Below, in pieces: positions 25,946 to 38,936 of a DNA stretch of 64,000 nucleotides. The first letter of the stretch is position 1. The number at the start of each line of letters is the position of its first letter. The notes beneath the pieces are model-generated. The model had not been told where the DNA came from. It saw only the letters and a list, made by a program, of their open reading frames with translations, and made no database searches. The stretch spans positions 100,736 to 164,735 of the forward strand of contig QANZ01027282.1 of NCBI GenBank assembly GCA_003254925.1, in the 5' to 3' direction. The DNA is from Chamaecrista fasciculata. Its lineage: Eukaryota; Streptophyta; Magnoliopsida; Fabales; Fabaceae. Both the position numbers and the translations under genes were made by a program.

Positions 25946-26771
25946 GCCGTCAGTTATTTGGAGATAGTTTTCTCTTTCTCTGTACCAGAATAGTTTTGAG
26001 AGATTGAATTAAGTTTGTCATTTGTTCTTCGTACCGTCGTAAACAATGTTAGATTTTTCTTTCTCTATTTTTTGTGCGAACCTTAAAAGTGGAATGAATT
26101 TTGTTATGTTTTGTTCCTATCATCGGGTTTATCGTTCTGATTGGTATTTGTTAATTCAGTAATTATGCTATAATTGCAGATTAATTTGACTATTTGTTGA
26201 ACAAATGAATAGTTTTAAGCAATTGAATCCACCATCTAATCTCGTTTACGGTTACTGGAGTCGCGAATTTCTTATATGGGTATGCATTTCGTTTGCATTT
26301 GAGCAATTGAATACGCCATCTAATCTCGTTTACATTTAAGAATGGATGGATTAGTTGATGATAAGCTCAATCCCACTCTGTAGATTATATTGGTACAAAT
26401 TTCCACTGATTTCGTTATGTCTTATTGATCGAATACGTTGTCCCCAACACAAAATGGGCGTTGCATGCTCGCCACCGATAAAAATATTGTATTTTCTTCC
26501 TAATTCAGAGTGCAGGCACGACGATTTTGAGATATGATCATAATTCATAGGAGATCATCATATTTCCACTTTCTTGCGCGCAGCTTAACGAGTTAATGTA
26601 ATGTGAAAAATAAAATTGAATAATAATTAATAACAAATAAATAATACAGAAGCATGGACAGGTTCAAGACAAGAACTTGCACGAAAAAAGTTGACAATAA
26701 GACTAAAATTATAATTCACACCGTTCTTCTCTCCCGTGTACGTGGTGGTCGGCGACGGAGTTCCAAATCCA
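25946..26771. other. RPL10 3' region and promoter of the Coa1-like gene
   Basis: The left part is the RPL10 3' untranslated region (to about 26110). A short direct repeat, CCATCTAATCTCGTTTAC, occurs at about 26231 and about 26315. No gene recognised. Confidence 0.4.
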
Positions 26772-29700
26772 ATGTCAAGAGCTATCCATAGCCTGCTCTG
26801 GCGGCGTGACGGCACAAATCACCATCTTCATCGATTGACTTCGCCGTCCCCAGTTCTCAGCCCAACTACTCAGGATCCATGCGCAACCACTTTCTCTTCC
26901 TCAAATTTGCTCTACCCCTCACATCTCTCCAGTTTGATCTTCCGGACACAATCGAAGCTTTTCTCCTCTCAATCATTTGCTGCAAAACCCATTTCCTCAA
27001 ATGGGGCATTTTCCCGATTATTCTCTTCTTCGGAGCCAAATCCCCTTTCCTCGATTGTTCGTGCTTCGCGGAAATATTACGCATCTGCTGGCCACGTTCC
27101 TCAGACATTGTCCTCCAGGAAGCTGGTAAATCCTAAACAGGGCAAGAACTATGCTGGATTTCGTTCCTTCGCATTTAAATCTGCAGATTTCCGTAAAGTC
27201 AATGAAGGTTTCGCGAAAAATGTACTCGGCAAACCAGTATCTGCAGTCCGCTCAGCGTTCTCGCGGTACAGTGAGGCTATTGGTTTACAAATTGAGGCAT
27301 TCTTTAAGAGGAATTCCATGCTTTTGTTGGGGGCAGCTGGAGTTGTTCTTTGTGCTCTTCTCTGGAGGATCATGTTTGGGATTGCAAACACCTTCATTGG
27401 GTTTTCAGAAGGCATGGCTAAGTATGGGTTTCTTGCCCTTTCATCTGCTATCGTTGCTTTTGCTGTAAGTTCTTTTAAATGTCCTACATACTGTTTTTTA
27501 TTGAGTTTGTGTGGCCTGAACACTGGCTTTTCTGATAGGAGCTGTTCCATTATTACTGGACACTTAATTTACTCGCTACTTAGGTTTCTGTCATCAACTT
27601 AGATAAGAATTCCTCCTGCGCATGTGGATGACGGTCAGATAAACGTGATGTGTACAACTTAAGGATTATAACTCAATCAATCCATATTGCGAGATGTCTA
27701 CTAGCTTTACCTGAATATATAATATAACCACAGTTAATGTAATTTGGGGCTTCAGAACATGAGTCAGTTTACAGAGTTATATATATACAAAAGTTGGCAT
27801 CCATAGACACCTATCATGCTATTAATTGATTACTTCTCAAACTGTCACTCAGAAAATTTTCCTGCATACCTTAGTCTAATCGTTTGACGTTGGCAATGCT
27901 GCATTTGTTTGTTGTATACTTGATTATGTATTTGTATAATTTATATTTGCTATGGAGGTTCTTAAGCTGTGAGACATCCAAGCCTAGGTTATAGAACGCT
28001 ACTTCCTAACCATTTTGGTTAGAGATGCCCTTTAATAACTAACGAGTAGAAAATCATGGAATGTATGCTTCTGCACTATGTGTATCGGTTACAATTGATC
28101 CCATAGTTTCAAAGTCAAACCGTTAGCCATTTTCCCATTCACCCCTTGGACTGATAAACAAAAACATTTTCTTTTGACTTTAAAAATCATCACTATGTAA
28201 TAGGTTGTAACTAGTCCTGATTGTAATTTCTTGTATATTGTGATAGTACTCTCCTCAGTGAAGTTTCTCAGTTTCAGAGTTGTGCGTCTTCCTTTTTATG
28301 TTACTGATGAAATCCTTTTCTACTTACTAATAAATCATGCATTAACACGTGAATAATTGTCTGATTACTTTTAGCATTTTGTATCTTTAAGGGCTTGTAC
28401 GTTCGCTCAAGATTCACTATCAACCCTGATAAAGTTTATAGAATGGCCATGACTAGACTGAACACATCTGCTGGGATTCTTGAAGTGATGGGTGCGCCAC
28501 TTACTGGATCTGATTTAAGAGCCTATGTGATGTCAGGAGGTGGACTTGCATTAAAGAAGTTCAGGCCAAGTACTAGGAGCAAGCGATGCTTTCTCATTTT
28601 CCCCATAAAAGGTTCTGAGAGAAAGGGTCTCGTCAGTGTTGAAGTTAAGAAAAAGAAGGGCCAGGTAAGTCAAAGTGACCTACTAAATTGAATTTCTTAG
28701 TCTGGCTTACATAACATATATCATATCTCTTGTACTGTCTTTACAATATGTCTTTCTCCATCAAGTTCTACTGTTATGACGAACTTAGGTATATTTTGTT
28801 GTTCTAGTTCATTAAGGCTTGAGATTCGTTAACCCATGATTGGTTTCTTGAAAAATTCATGTCTGTTAATTGGTAGTTCCACTTACACTAGTGTGACATC
28901 ATTGAAAATGGTCGTAATATGTGCATTAATAGTTCTATAATAAGGGTACTAATGGGTTCAAAATAAATGGCCGCTGCCAACTAGCTCAAAAGTAAGGGAG
29001 TGTTAGAAGAAGATGATGGCTATGCTAATAAGTTCTGGGGATTCCGGGATTGTTTTTTAGGCAGAAAATAGACACCTGGAATTCATGAAATCACTAAGGA
29101 GCTATATATCTATCGTCCATGATATAGACTTGGTTTTTAATTGTCATGATGTACACCATTCTGGTGGAAAATATTGGATGTTTTGTTTTTATTTTGCCCT
29201 TAAGTGATTTAGACATGGGTTTAAATATCATGATTTAGACATGGGTTATATATTGGTGTAAATCACAGAGGTGAACGAGAAAAATATTGGCCATGAGTTA
29301 GACATGGGTTTAAATATCATGATTTACACCATTCTGGGTAATAAATATTCCTTAAGTGATCCAATTTCCTTGATGGGTAGATAGAGCAAAAGATTTAATG
29401 CGAAGGAAACCTTTTGAAGGTTGAAAGAGGAAAGCACAACTAGAATTCGGTTTCCAAATTTATGAATAACTTGTTATTTCGAAAGATAATTTGTATTTTG
29501 AAATATACTATTACAGTATTACTTTGAATTAAAAGCACTGACGCTGTGTTCTGTGGTCTACTATTGATCATGCCTTGGCCACCTGTTTAAATCTCCCTTT
29601 TTCTCACCTGCTCAGCTGCTCCAAACAAAATAGTTAAGAGAGATAACTTTATGAAATTAAATTATGCAATCTTTATTATGCAGTTACTTGTGTTAGCCTG

Positions 29701-30618
29701 TCAGGATTAGATCCTACTTCAAGTTGGATATGTTGAAATAAAATAATAAATAAAGATGTGGGTTCACTTCAAAAACTGGTTGCTGAAGGTGTCATTTGGG
29801 TCCTTGGACATACATATATACTCAAGATCTTCCTTCAGCTAATTTTATGTGCAGTATGGGGTCTTGACACAGTTTTTGGTTTACTTTGACAAAAAAAATT
29901 GATGAGCGAAAATCTCTTATGTTGCTTGGATCCACATCTATATTCATGCTCATAGTAGAGGTGGATTGTGCCCCTTCCGTTAAACCTGTGTGTCATCTTG
30001 ACGAATGACAACTGATTTCTCTTTCACATACACTCAGTCGCTCACCAGCACAAGTTTTCTTGGATGTACACAAGGGTCAAGGAGGGAGGTAATACTAGTG
30101 AGAAAAAAACTGAGATAGTGATGCTCTCAGTAGTTAATTACTCTTCTATGGATCTACGTACTTAGTTTTTTGCCCAGATAATAGCTAACTGCAAACTAAT
30201 TGTGTGTTTGTTTTAACTTCTTTTCAACAAAAAACTTATCCTATTTTTCGTATAATGTTGCAACAATTAGCAAGATTGCCAAGAGAAAAAAAGGAAATGT
30301 AAAATGCAAAACTGATGTATCCTATGGTGTAATCTTCATATGCAGTATGATATGAAGCTATTGGCTGTCGATGTTCCCATGGCCTCAGGCCCAGACCAGC
30401 GCTTGTTTCTGATTGGTAATGAAGAAGAATACAAAGTTGGTGGTGGACTGATATCTGAGCTAAGAGATCCTGTAGTGAAAGCAATGGCAGCAACCAAGGA
30501 ATTTGATGATCTTGACGAGATTGAAGAGGAGGAAGATGCCGAGAGAGAACGTCAGGAAGCCGAGAAAAAGCACCAGGAAGAAATTGAAAAGCTGGAGAAC
30601 AGTGGCACGCACAAATAG
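26772..30618 (+). CDS. Coa1-domain mitochondrial protein (cytochrome oxidase assembly type)
   Basis: Three exons: 26772-27464, 28392-28664, 30346-30618; 412 residues, all introns in phase 0. The start at MSRAIHSLLWRRDG (not the in-frame Met at 26736) gives a Ser/Arg-rich, acid-poor N-terminus of about 110 residues that looks like a mitochondrial presequence. Two hydrophobic segments follow at about 183-205 and 218-236. A region with the look of the Coa1/Tim21-type fold comes next (GLYVRSRFTINPDKVYRMAM, then AYVMSGGGLALKKF and RCFLIFPIKGSERKG), ending in an acidic, coiled-coil-like tail (FDDLDEIEEEEDAERERQEA). Coa1 in fungi helps early Cox1 assembly in the inner membrane; the plant role is inferred by family only. 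A chloroplast location is possible. Confidence 0.75.
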
Positions 30619-33600
30619 TCCCATGTACCATTTCTTCTCTTAATCTCTAACTTCTGTTTTCTAGAATTGTTTTGAAGAATGCTGAGGCTTCAATTGTCTC
30701 AGTTGAATGAATGTGGTTTAGAACACAAGTTGTATCAGTTTGGGTTATACCTAGGATCACATCTTGTACTGCACCCAATTTTATCCGAACCAAAGTTGAG
30801 AAAAATAAAGCTTACAGGGATTGAAGTGTATCACAATCCTTACACGTTAAGGCCGAGAGGTTGCATTTGATAACTTAAAATCTTTTATTAGTAATTTAAA
30901 TAATATTAATATTTAAGTCGAAACTGACAAAAAAAAAAAANTAGTTAGTTAAGTTAACTATTGCTATATCAATAACTTTATTATTATTACTTAATTATAT
31001 TAAAATCATATCAAATTATCAACTTTAAGATGAGATTTATATGACTTGAAGGATCATTATTTATTTTTGTTATCACAATTGTGATATATTATAAGATATT
31101 TAGTTATTTATGTAGAAGAGATACTTGAGAGAGTTTAACTTAAAGTCTCATAGGTATCATAGTATTCTACTATTCTTGACTCTTAGATGGAGGCAGATTT
31201 TTTTTAATTATAAAACGTGAAAGATGAGAGAGATAGAGAATAATCAATTGAGAACTCAGTCTCACAATCTAGCTCTCTATAAAACTATCCTTTATTATTT
31301 CACAAAATACCAAACTGAAGGATTTACAACTTTGAAATAGGGAAGGTAAATTGGAGAAAGACAAATAAAAAGATGGGATCCACAAAAGTAGATCCTGTCT
31401 AGGTCTCAGCCCTTTACTTTTTTTCTCTTTTTTCATTTATATTAGTAAAATAATGCAGAAAAATAGAGTAGGACTATGAAGAGTTTGATATATGCTGATG
31501 TGTCCACCATGTTATATAATTTCTCAACCTAATTCTAATGGGAACCATTATGATTGGATTTTATGTTGAGTATGAAGTCAAAACAAACAATTACGTAGGT
31601 CATTTATCTTTTCTTGAATCTGAAGTTACTCTTTCAGTCCCAACCTTATCATAACCACTGATGCATCATCATTCTTGTATGATTTTAAGGATTTTGGCTC
31701 AAAATTAAAGTTCTCATGTGCCTTTTTCTTAAGCAGTAATTGCTAATTACAGTTTTGAGGGCAAGGGTAATAAGGATCATTATTATTGTTTATCACTTCA
31801 ATTTTATATGATTATTTGAGTTAAAATTATGATTAAAAAATCACAATATTAACGTATAGCAGGACAAAATACATGAAAGAAATTATAATTTATCCAACAT
31901 CAAAGTAAAGATTAGTTCATATACCTATTTTGATTTTGATTGTGGCTATAATGTGTAGGTCCCTCGTTTATCTCAAAATCTTGAGAGGAATCCAATCCTC
32001 ATTTTATGCTTTTTTGCACCTGAGTGACCAGACATACACAAATACAACCCCTTGGCCCCTGCATTGTTTCTTACTGTAATTAGTAAATTACATTGAACTT
32101 GCTGTCTGTTCTGTAACATCTGATTTTGGTTATTCAACGGTTGGGCTTAATATGGTTGTACTTGTTCGTTAAAAAACTTTGCTCTTGAAACTCAAAATCC
32201 ATCATTATAGACGTTATTGCTGTCGTTATGGCTACGATAAGATTTAACAAGAGAGGAAGGAATTCTGTCTTACGAAAAAGTTAACAAGGCAATGTTTTTG
32301 GGTTTCATCATCATGTCGTATTTGATATGCAGCTGAGATGACTGTCTGGAAACTCTCAATCTTCTGATAAACTTCGATTCTCATCCAGTAAAAGCGTAAA
32401 ACTCTAGTTGTCGGCATGATGTCACCAATCATATCGGTATCTTTTTTTATTTTCAAATTTTTATGTAGATATAATATTTTTATTGTTATTATATACATAA
32501 ATTTTAAAATAATCTAATAAACTCCATTATACTCTTCTGATCAAAAAGTATGAATCTCGCTGTTTTTTCATTATTTAACGCACAAGTTTATAACATGACG
32601 ATTAATATAAAACTTCATGTACTAATTTGCAGTAATTAAAAGACAACAGTATAGTTTTTTTCCGATGAAAATTCCTCGGCAAAAAATTGTAGGTATTTAT
32701 TGTAATCAAACTACCTATAAAGCTCACCAAAGTATATGTTTCACTTTCAAATGATGTAATTGTCAAAATCACAGTAAAGTTTGTTAACTCTTTAATTGAT
32801 TGTGTACTATTCCTAAAGCATTTATAGTCGATAATTGCGCCCTTTTTCTTTTTGAGGAACTGGAGAGTTTTATGCTAAGCTAGTGCAAACCAAGCACAGT
32901 ACTAATGACTTTGGTAATCTTTTTAAATTATGATAAAGAAGGTTACTTTTGGCTAAGGATGCTTTTTTCTTTATAAAGAATAAAGAATCATACTTTAGCT
33001 TTTTCTTTACTAGTTCTGTTTTATCTTGGATTCTCTATTATCACTATACTTTTTTAAATGGGCTGCTTTTATTCTTCCCCCTAACTTACGAGTTTTTTTA
33101 AAACATAAAATAAGCACCGATTTTATGTGGGAATTTCTTTAGTCTCTGTTAAAGGTGCATCTTAGTGCCCATTAGTTAAAGTTATCAGGCAACCCTTTCC
33201 CTTTTTTGCTTTTTCTTTCCAAATGGAAGGGTCAGTAATCAGTATATTGCTCTTGTTATGGAAATAATGAACATGCCACGATTCAAGCATCTGAAAGACC
33301 AAACTCTCTACCTACCTTCAAATCCTGCCTGATGGTAAGCATGTGCAACACTCCCTCATGTTCTTGCTCGTTCTATGCAAATTTGCAATGAGTCATGTCG
33401 TTGCATCAGCAAAACTAACAAAACCAACCTCATACTGAAGTTCTACTCTTCAGATACAGTACTTACCTCCAATTATTTGAACTCATTCATGCACATTTTC
33501 ATAAACCTATTTTCTTTCTTCGTACACTTTCAATCCAGAAAACTAGTCTACTGTTACTTTTTGTTGAAAATGAAAACTAGCATGCAGTTTCTAGCTGTAA

Positions 33601-33730
33601 CTTTAGCACTAAGATTTCTGCTTTCCTAATCCTACTTATATGATAATATCCAGGAAAGGATGAAGAACAGCTAAGGTCAGAACTTGGAGCCATCCCTTAC
33701 CTCATTTCTGCACCAAGCAAGCATATATCA
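30619..33730. other. Long intergenic stretch before the receptor pseudokinase
   Basis: AT-rich, with one N at 30941 after a poly-A run. I see no gene, transposon end or RNA. The right end (about 33270-33730) probably holds the leader of the downstream kinase; a GTAAGC donor-like site lies near 33334. Confidence 0.4.
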
Positions 33731-36271
33731 ATGAAGTTCCACTCCTTTATTCCTGAACTTGTTCTTCTCAGCTTCTTACTATCTTTCGGTGTCTTAGTTA
33801 TAGCTGACTTGAATTCTGATAGACAAGCTCTCCTTGAGTTTGCTGCTAGTATCCCACATGCCCGAAGACTCAACTGGAATGATTCAGCTCCAGTTTGCAG
33901 CTCATGGGTTGGTGTGACTTGCAATTCGAATCGGACTCGGGTCGTTGCTATTCATCTTCCAGGGGTTGGCCTGAAAGGGCACATTCCAGAACACAGCATA
34001 GGAAAACTAGATGCCCTTACAGTGCTGAGCCTTCACTCCAACGGCCTTAGTGGGATTCTTCCTTCTGACATCCTTTCCATTCCTTCCCTACAATATGTAC
34101 ACCTCCAGCAGAATAACTTCTCTGGTCCAATCCCTCTCTCTGTCTCTCCTAAACTCATTGCATTGGATATAGCCTTTAACTCCTTCTCTGGCACTATCCC
34201 ACCTGTATTTGTGAATCTCAGAAGACTCACCTGGTTGTATTTACAGAACAATTCCATTTCTGGACATATCCCAGACTTCAACCTCCCACGGCTAAAATTT
34301 CTTAATTTGAGCTATAACAACTTGAGTGGTTCAATTCCAAACTCCATCCAAAAATTCCCTCACACCTCTTTTGTTGGGAATTCTCTCCTATGCGGGCCAC
34401 CTCTCAATCATTGCTCTGCAATCTCTCCTTCTCCATCTACATCTCCTCGTCCTGTTAACCTGCCACACTCTCCGGCAACCAACCAAGATCAAAACGGTAA
34501 AACAAACCCAAGGAAAAGATTTGGTTTAGGTTTTATACTTGTCATAGCAATTGGAGGCTGTGCATTCCTCTCAATCCTAGTTTTGGTAATCTCTTTGTGC
34601 TGTTGTAAGAGGGAAAATGGAAAAACTAGTGGCATACTCAAAGCGAAAGCGGCTTGTGCCGGAAAGAATGAGATCTCAAAGAGTTTTGGGAGTGGGGTAC
34701 AGGAGGCAGAGAAGAACAAGCTGTTCTTCTTTAGAGGATGCTCTTATAGCTTTGACCTTGAGGATCTGCTAAAGGCCTCAGCTGAAGTTCTAGGAAAGGG
34801 AAGTTATGGAACAGCTTACAAGGCTGTTTTGGAGGAGGGAACAACTGTGGTAGTTAAAAGGTTGAGGGAAGTCGTGGTGGGAAAGAAGGAGTTTGAGCAG
34901 CAGATGGATATTGTGGGGAGAGTGGGAAGGCACCCCAATGTCATGCCCCTTCAAGCTTATTACTATTCCAAAGATGAGAAACTTCTAGTTTGCAGCTACA
35001 TACCAGGCGGCAGCTTATTTGCCTCTTTGCATGGTAAGTTTTTATGTTAACCTAAACATTGGACAAATTCTTGTTTCCTTTGTTCAAACAGACACCCACA
35101 TCCCAATCCAACTACAAAATATTAAGCTATAATTAGCTGAACAAAAAAAAATTTCATCTTGAGGAAAACTAGCTTCTACCAGCTAAAAATGAGCCTCTTG
35201 ATTACCAAACAAATTTGGAATCTTTTATAAGTTCTTAGTTGTTCTCATTCTGCAGGTGCATTAATCATTAGAATTATTTATATAACTGATATGTGCGACC
35301 AAAAGGTGAAGTGAGTGTCAGTGGAAGCCTGACTCATCATCATGGCAAAATTGTGCTCAGTTTGTTCCAAACCTAGAACTTGCAAGATTTCTTTAACAGA
35401 AATAATCATCAAATTCAGTCACGAACTGGAACTGATAAAGAAAAAGTATAATCAAGTTCCTCAGAACTCTTAACTTAACTAGGGTCACATCACATGCAAG
35501 ACTAACATGAAAACTGATTGATGATTTCCAAAATCAAGCTTTTAATTCCTGGAAAGAAACATAACAGTCTTCTACGTATTTATTTACCAATATCGTCAAG
35601 TGCAATATAATGCTAATATATCTGCCTTATTGTTCTATCCCAAACCAACAATAGGAAACAGGGGTGCAGGAAGAACTCCATTAGATTGGGATTCAAGAAT
35701 GAAGCTATCACTCGAAATTGGCAAGGGAATCGCCTTCATTCACTCAGAAGGAGGTCCAAAATTCACACACGGCAATATCAAGTCCTCCAATGTCCTCCTA
35801 ACTCAAGACCTCGACGGCTGCGTCTCCGACTTCGGATTGACGCCTCTGATGAACTCGCCGGCAACCATGTCCAGATCCAACGGCTATCGCGCACCCGAGG
35901 TCACCGATTCCCGGAAAATCACCCAAAAATCCGACGTGTACAGTTTCGGAGTGCTCCTCCTTGAAATGCTTACCGGAAAATGCCCGATGCGATATCCCGG
36001 CCACGACGATGTGGTGGATCTGCCAAGATGGGTGAGATCCGTGGTTCGCGAGGAATGGACGGCCGAAGTTTTCGATGAGGAGTTACTCAGAGGGCGATAC
36101 GTGGAAGAGGAAATGGTTCAGATGCTTCAGATCGCGCTCGTTTGTGCCACGAGGTTGCCGGATTCGAGGCCAAGAATCGATGAAGCTGTCAGAATGATAG
36201 AGGAAATCAGGCAGCCGGAGTTGAGAAATCGGCCGTCGTCTGAGTCTGAGTCCAATTTGCAAACACCGTGA
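33731..36271 (+). CDS. LRR receptor-like pseudokinase (LRR-III group)
   Basis: Two exons, 33731-35033 and 35655-36271; 639 residues. Order: signal peptide (about 1-25), LRR N-terminal cap with CSSWVGVTC (56-64), about five leucine-rich repeats (70-215), a Pro/Ser linker, one membrane helix (about 265-293) followed by CCCK, then a kinase domain from about 340. The glycine loop GKGSYG (355-360) and the lysine of VVVK (376) are present, and DFG (493-495) is kept. The catalytic HRD is HGN (473-475), so the general base Asp is missing. This is the pattern of the plant 'probable inactive receptor kinase' group (At5g58300-like), which signals by partner binding. The single intron falls inside the kinase domain after LHG, as is usual in this group. 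Ligand unknown. Confidence 0.92.
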
Positions 36272-37909
36272 ATGAATTTAGGGTGCGATTTCACAAGATA
36301 GGTGAGGCTTTCCTGGAGATTCTGTGATTCTGTACTCTGGCAATAAGCATTTCAATGTAAAAATCGATGTGGTGTTTCGTTTTTTCTTTTTGTTTTTGCG
36401 AGTTTGTAGACTGTTGGAATTTCTGCTAATTTTTATTTAATTCGACGAAGGAAGCCGCACATCATGGAATCGTTCATTGTTTCAGAGATCTTCATAGGAA
36501 ATCAGAAAGTTGGAATGAGCTAGTCATCAATGGATTGAGAATCTTGAAAAGAGCGAAATTGTCCTCGAGTTTTCATTATTGTGAGATTCATGAACAGAGC
36601 AGAAGCAGCAAGCAAACATGACATAGCTAATTAGCCTTATGAATGATCATATCCAGTACTTTCAGTTCAATCTAGTAAAAGCTTCATGATTATTTTTAGC
36701 TCGGGAGTGAGTGATTGATTCCATCTTTCCGTAAACTATGATCAAAAATCTGTTTTTGAGACGATTGATGAACAAGGCGGTTTTGTACATTTGGGTTATA
36801 CACAAATAATTTACAAAATGCTAGTTTGGATCCTTAATAAATGTCCATGACAAAGAAAAATCAGTAAAATTAAATTGAATATTTTCACTTGGTGTTAAAA
36901 ACTAAATGAGGTTTTGGCCAAAGAGAAAAAAAATAAATGAGGTTATACTTGAACAAGTAATTTCTAGAATATAGCTAACAAAATTAATTAAGACCATAGA
37001 TAAATAAAAATAATAGAATAAATTACGAAAAATAACATAAATTGGAAGAAACAGTTTTATCATTTTTCATTGTCAAAATCATTTACTTACTTATTGTCCA
37101 TTTAGTTTTGGCCGCTGAAAAGAAATTACTAAATTTAGGAGAAGTCTTAAAATATTTATAGAAACTAAAAAGAAAAGGATTACTTGAGGAATAGCCTTGT
37201 CTTTTTGTCGTTGATCGCCTCCATAACGAAGGAAGCAGCTTTTCTTCCATCATTTTTCCCCAAACAATTATCTTCTGTAATCTTGTCGATGAATTCTGTT
37301 TTGAAAATAGAAATCAGAGCCTTGAATTTCAAGCATTTTGAATCGAAAGGATATGGGGTTTTGAAGGAAATGTGACCACGCACATTGTCAAAGGTAAACT
37401 TTCTTTCTGTTTAGGGATCATTGTTCACTTCTATCGCATATGACATTTTGACAAAATCATAGGATATCCTGGGCATTTAATATTTTGAATGTTTTTAAAC
37501 TTCATATTAAAAAAAATATGTTCTTGAATTTCCCTACCAGGATCCAAATGCCATTTCAAGAGTCTATAGGAATAGAATATTCATCAGATCAAATTTACCA
37601 AAAATTTTCTCCTGGAAGCTGCTTGAAACTCTGCATTTATGATGGAAATGATTTATGGTTCATTGTTATGATTAGTTGACAAGAACAGGCATTCCACTTG
37701 ACCATTGTATTACAGTCTATCCCAACCCTTAAAGATATTAGATATCCATTTGATATATATCATTCCACATTATAAAGATGTGGTTTTAATGTGATATTTA
37801 AAGCGGGTTTACTTGTTGGGACTTGGTGACAATCTTATGGAGTTTGTTGACAGGTATTGTCAGAGAGCAGATACAATTTTGTAAACATCCCTTTGTGGAT
37901 CCATGCTCA
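36272..37909. other. Intergenic; possible gene scrap at 37180-37383
   Basis: The left is the kinase 3' region. On the minus strand 37180-37383 encodes a protein-like stretch (FIDKITEDNCLGKNDGRKAA, then FVMEAINDKKTRLF) which I cannot assign; it may be a fragment of a lost gene. The rest is AT-rich and the right end is the leader of the thioredoxin gene. Confidence 0.35.
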
Positions 37910-38936
37910 ATGGGCTGTTGTTCACTTAAGCTATCAAGGCCCTGTTGTATTTGTATATGCTCAATAGGCAGTTTTTGGCCTACGGTAAGTTTTCTTCTTC
38001 CTTTTACCTTTTCAGTTTTTTCAGCTAACAAGAACATCACTTTCCTCTTTATGTATTTTTATTTCCAAAATGAAAACTATAATCTATTCATCTGCTATTA
38101 ATTCCCGATCTTTTCATCTTCTCAACCCCAAAAACGTCTATCCATTCAATTGCAGTCGTATTCTGGGAAGTGGGAAGTATTAACTCTTGACATACAACCA
38201 GAAAACTAAAATAATTGACATCTATGTCAATTCTAGTGATAAGTAATAAGTTAGTTACCATCTAGGCACGTACGTATGAACACATTTACTTATCTTTCCA
38301 CGTCATCTCAGAGTTGCGTGATTCTTTTGCAGTTCTGTGGAATTTATAAGAGAGATCAGAGACTAGAAATGTTACAGCATTCTTCCAGAAATGTGCACCA
38401 CATAACTAGTATGCAGAGTTGGGAAGCAAAGCTATCACAAGCCAGCCAAAATGGCCAGATTGTAAGTTTCTAGTGCGATGTTTGATAGATTGTAGTCAGA
38501 TTCCGATGGACACAGTCAATTAATTGACAGTCAATTATTATTATTTTCAATAGGTTGTGGCAAATTTTGTAGCATCTTGGTCTGATCCTTGCAAAGATAT
38601 ATTGCCACTCTACTGTGAGCTTGCTGACAAGCATTCTAGCCTTCTATTTCTGACAGTAGATGCGGATGGGCTTGCAGTAAGCATAGATTTTTGTCTGATC
38701 AATAAATTACCTTGAATTGTTTGTTAGGGTCTTAATTAATGGAACATATATATATGATTTTGTATGTTGGGTGAGTGTAGGAATTAAGCAATTCATGGGA
38801 TATCAAAGCAACTCCAACATTCTATTTCCTTAAAGATGGACGACAAGTAGACAAATTGGTAGGGGCTAACAAGGTGGAGCTTCAGAAGAAGACGGCTGCA
38901 ATGGTGGCTATGTCAACAAACAAGCATCCTAGTTGA
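37910..38936 (+). CDS. h-type thioredoxin (TrxH9-like) with SxxC active site
   Basis: Four phase-0 exons: 37910-37984, 38333-38461, 38554-38676, 38781-38936; 160 residues. The thioredoxin fold begins about residue 45 (SRNVHHITSMQSWEAKLSQA) and contains NFVASWSDPCKDILPLY, ELSNSWDIKATPTFYFLKDG with the cis-proline 121, and KLVGANKVELQKK. The closest family I recognise is plant Trx h9. The active site is W77-S-D-P-C81 where WCGPC is normal: the nucleophilic Cys is Ser and Gly is Asp, so disulfide reduction by the usual two-cysteine route is not possible. The first exon starts MGCC and is cysteine-rich, consistent with N-myristoylation and palmitoylation as in h9 (MGNC). That exon is the least certain part. 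Confidence 0.8.

Noticed and set aside
26866..27550. Minus-strand and frame-shifted plus-strand frames over the Coa1-like first exon
   Set aside because: Shadows of the mitochondrial protein exon; the plus-strand frame at 26736 joins cleanly to downstream exons and they do not.
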